From an uncultured Bacteroidales bacterium (GTDB taxonomy: Bacteria; Bacteroidota; Bacteroidia; Bacteroidales; UBA932): a DNA stretch of 14,462 nucleotides. The DNA lies in the NCBI GenBank assembly GCA_905235615.1, contig CAJOMB010000020.1, positions 1 through 14,462 of the forward strand, read 5' to 3'. Under the pieces are notes generated by a model. It did no database searches, was not told the origin of the DNA, and saw only the letters and a program-made list of their open reading frames with translations. The position numbers and the translations under genes are program-made. Numbering within the stretch: position 1 is the stretch's first letter; every line of letters starts with the position of its first letter. Shown piece by piece: positions 12,099-14,462 of this stretch.

Positions 12099-14462
12099 CT
12101 AAGCCGGCCAGATCAGAAGTCCTATCCTATAGGCGGCAAAGGCAAAGACCCAGGCTACCAGAATGGTATAAAGACACAGGAGAATGGCCCACCACCAGGA
12201 ATGTGTCTCGTTTTTGATGGCCGTGAAGGTGGCGATGCAGGGGAAGTACAGCAGCACAAATACCATGAAAGCCAGGGCCGCCGCGGTGGGAACGGTGGCT
12301 TTGAGCGCCGCCTGCAGCCGGGTGTCGTCCTCCGACCCCAGGCCTTCGTATTCCTCGCCGTCCTGGGCATACATCACGCCCATGGTGCTGATTACCAGTT
12401 CCTTGGCGCCCACACCGGCCAGCAGGCCCACATCCATCTTCCAGTTGAAGCCCAGCGGCTCGTTAATGGGTTCGATGGCCTTGCCCAGCATCCCGATGTA
12501 GGAATGTTCCTGCTGATAGCCCGTGGAGGCGTCCTCATGCCGCGGGAAGTAGCCCAGGAACCAGATGGCGATGGAGAACAGCAGGATGGTGGTGGCCATC
12601 TTCTCTAAATACTGCTTGCCCTTCTCCCAGGTATGGCGCCAGGTGGCCTTGGCCGTCGGGACGCGGTAAGGCGGCAGCTCCATCACAAAGGGAAGGTCGT
12701 CGTCCTTCACGAACTTGCTAAAGAGAAGGGCCGATACAATGGCCAGCACAATCCCTATCAGGTAGATGCCCAGCAGCGCCGTAGCCGGAGACGCGGGGAA
12801 GAACGCCCCTGCGAAGAGCACGAAGATGGGCAGTCGGCCCGCGCAGGACATGAAGGGGATGATGGCGAGGGTGACCAGACGGCTCTTGCGGCTCTCGATG
12901 GAGCGCGTCGCCATGATGGCCGGCACATTGCAGCCGAAGCCCATCACCATGGGGATGAAGCTCTTCCCGTGAAGGCCAATCCGGTGCATCAGCTTGTCCA
13001 CGATGAAGGCCGCGCGCGCCATGTAGCCGCTGTCCTCCATGATGGAGATGAAGAAATACAGGATCATGATGTTGGGAAGGAACACCAGCACGCTTCCCAC
13101 GCCCGCGATGATCCCGTCCACCACCAGGTCTTTGACCCAGCCTTCGGCCATCAGCGCCCCCACTTTTTCACCCGTCCAGGCCACGAAGGCATCAATCCAG
13201 TCCATGGGATACTGGCCGATGGTAAAGGTGGCCCAGAAAATGAACCACAGCAGCAGGATGAAGATGGGGAAGGCCGCCCACCGGTTGGTGACCAGGGCGT
13301 CAATCTTGTCGGTGAGGGTGCGCCGGGGCCGCTCCTCCTGGTATTTCTCATAGGTCTCGGCCAGGGCGCCCTGGATAAAGGCGTACTTGGCATCCACGAT
13401 GGCGCTTTCGGCCGATGTGTCCAGCAGCTCCCGGATCCGGGTCTCCTCCTGCTGGCGGGCCTGCTGCAAGGCCTTGATTTCCGGAATGCCGGAGAGCGTC
13501 TTTTCCACGTCCTTGTCCGTCTCCAGATATTTGATGGCCAGGTAGCGCGTGGAATACTGCGAGCGGAGGTCTTCGTTTCCGTACAGGATCATCTGCAGGC
13601 GTTTGATGCTCTTTTCCAGCTCCGCCCCGTGGTTGATGTGGATGTGACGGGCCAGGTGGGGGTCCGACTGCTCGTAAATCTTGATCACCGTGTCGAAGAG
13701 TTCCGGGATGCCCTGGCCGTCGCGGCTCACCGTGGGGCATATGGGCATACCCATGAGGTAGCCCAGCTGCCGGGTGTCTAGTTTGTCACCCTTGTGCTGC
13801 AGCTCGTCGTACATGTTCAGGGCCATCACCACCCGCAGGTTCATGTCGATGAGCTGGGTGGTCAGGTACAGGTTGCGCTCGATGTTGGAGGCGTCCACCA
13901 CGTTCACCACCACGTCCGGCATGGCTTCCAACAGGTTCTTTCGCACGTACAGCTCCTCGGGGGAGTAGGCGCTCAGGGAGTAGGTGCCCGGCAGGTCCAC
14001 CAGGGTTATCTCGTAGTCCTTATACTTGAAATGCCCTTCCTTGGCATCCACCGTTACGCCGGAGTAGTTTCCCACATGTTCGTGGCCGCCGGAGGCGATG
14101 TTGAAAAGGGAAGTCTTGCCGCAGTTGGGGTTTCCCACCAAGGCCACGCGAATGTTGTGGTGGCGTTCCTCGGCCACATGGGCCAGGGCTTTGTCCAGGC
14201 GTTCCTTTTCGTCCAAGTCGCCGGGAAGGGCCTGGAGGTGCTCGTCGCTTGTGAGGGCCTCGCGGGCCTCCTGCTCCGTCACCACCTCAATCTGGCGGGC
14301 TTCCTCCCTTCGCAGGGACAGCTTATAGCCGATAATCTCGTATTCAATAGGGTCCTTGAGCGGTGCGTTGAGCACCACCCTAACCTCCTTCCCGGTAATG
14401 AAGCCCATCTCTATGAGGCGTTTACGGAAACTGCCGTGTCCGTTCACACGTTCAATGACGGC
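12099..14462 (-). CDS. feoB: FeoAB fusion: ferrous iron transporter (5' end beyond the window)
   Basis: 787 residues are visible; the reading frame stays open to the window edge, so the start is missing. Order: part of a FeoA/SH3-like domain (first ~60 residues; RLIEMGF, LSLRREEA); a linker; a G domain with G1 GNPNCGKT (14135-14112), G3 DLPG (13997-13986) and G4 NMYD (13817-13806); a helical GDI-like segment; then the membrane part with two Gate-type repeats, including LPNIMILYFFISIMEDSGYMAR, GFGCNVPAIMATRSI and FMSCAGRLPIFVLF, and a C-terminal block of helices. It takes up Fe2+ across the inner membrane, controlled by GTP. Fusion of FeoA to FeoB is usual in Bacteroidetes. No FeoC-like C-terminal extension is seen. 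A Fur-type site, if any, would lie outside the window. Confidence 0.95.
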   Translation of the reverse strand, partial: AVIERVNGHGSFRKRLIEMGFITGKEVRVVLNAPLKDPIEYEIIGYKLSLRREEARQIEVVTEQEAREALTSDEHLQALPGDLDEKERLDKALAHVAEERHHNIRVALVGNPNCGKTSLFNIASGGHEHVGNYSGVTVDAKEGHFKYKDYEITLVDLPGTYSLSAYSPEELYVRKNLLEAMPDVVVNVVDASNIERNLYLTTQLIDMNLRVVMALNMYDELQHKGDKLDTRQLGYLMGMPICPTVSRDGQGIPELFDTVIKIYEQSDPHLARHIHINHGAELEKSIKRLQMILYGNEDLRSQYSTRYLAIKYLETDKDVEKTLSGIPEIKALQQARQQEETRIRELLDTSAESAIVDAKYAFIQGALAETYEKYQEERPRRTLTDKIDALVTNRWAAFPIFILLLWFIFWATFTIGQYPMDWIDAFVAWTGEKVGALMAEGWVKDLVVDGIIAGVGSVLVFLPNIMILYFFISIMEDSGYMARAAFIVDKLMHRIGLHGKSFIPMVMGFGCNVPAIMATRSIESRKSRLVTLAIIPFMSCAGRLPIFVLFAGAFFPASPATALLGIYLIGIVLAIVSALLFSKFVKDDDLPFVMELPPYRVPTAKATWRHTWEKGKQYLEKMATTILLFSIAIWFLGYFPRHEDASTGYQQEHSYIGMLGKAIEPINEPLGFNWKMDVGLLAGVGAKELVISTMGVMYAQDGEEYEGLGSEDDTRLQAALKATVPTAAALAFMVFVLLYFPCIATFTAIKNETHSWWWAILLCLYTILVAWVFAFAAYRIGLLIWPA

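Noticed and set aside
12633..13781. 382-residue plus-strand open frame
   Set aside because: It is antisense to feoB and rich in Gly/His/Asp/Gln, typical of the shadow of a GC-rich gene; feoB motifs are clear on the other strand.
1..14462. CRISPR array, tRNA, rRNA or insertion sequence
   Set aside because: I saw no regularly spaced direct repeats, no cloverleaf or rRNA signature, and no transposase or integrase reading frame in either strand.

Overview
The window looks like a chromosomal piece of a fairly GC-rich Bacteroidales bacterium (an Alistipes- or Cryptobacteroides-like gut lineage would fit, but family is a guess). Support: promoters carry the Bacteroidetes -7 element TAnnTTTG, genes lack Shine-Dalgarno sequences, the secreted proteins are of Bacteroidales type (FISUMP/DUF1566-like, WG-repeat), the sensor kinase has a periplasmic Reg_prop/Y_Y_Y architecture, and FeoA is fused to FeoB.

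Layout. On the plus strand, malate dehydrogenase (18-1004) ends in a strong intrinsic terminator and is followed by an SPFH/prohibitin-like membrane protein (1076-1921). A 536-base convergent gap (1922-2457) has no credible gene but holds a long imperfect inverted repeat and a cluster of competing hairpins. A four-gene minus-strand operon (call it A, 4288 down to 2458) encodes an exported protein with ten CxxC pairs, a small FISUMP-like secreted protein, a lipoprotein and a three-helix membrane protein. A plus-strand three-gene toxin-antitoxin cassette follows (4459-5935): HipB, a separate HipA N-domain (HipS-like) and a HipA-type kinase (HipT-like). A two-gene minus-strand operon (call it B, 8665 down to 6039) encodes an exported WG-repeat protein with a possible zinc site and an unknown secreted protein. 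Divergent from it, a periplasmic-propeller histidine kinase and a NarL/LuxR response regulator (8782-12095) form a translationally coupled two-component system. The window closes with a FeoAB iron transporter on the minus strand, whose start lies beyond the right edge.

How the parts may work together. The first genes of operons A and B share about 95 bases of nearly colinear upstream DNA. It contains a 19-base palindrome (TGTGGCGGAATCCGCCACA at B, one change at A) whose centre is exactly 30 bases upstream of an identical TACCTTTG -7 box in both. That is roughly position -42, where class II activators bind, and neither promoter has an obvious -33 element. The B copy also lies between operon B and the kinase gene. 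The simplest reading, an inference, is that the response regulator binds this palindrome and drives both operons, giving a six-protein envelope response of unknown purpose built on Cys-rich and WG-repeat secreted proteins. The hipBST-like cassette sits between A and B, is flanked by a 13-base direct repeat, and carries its own pair of matched palindromic operators; it looks like a later insertion between the two units.
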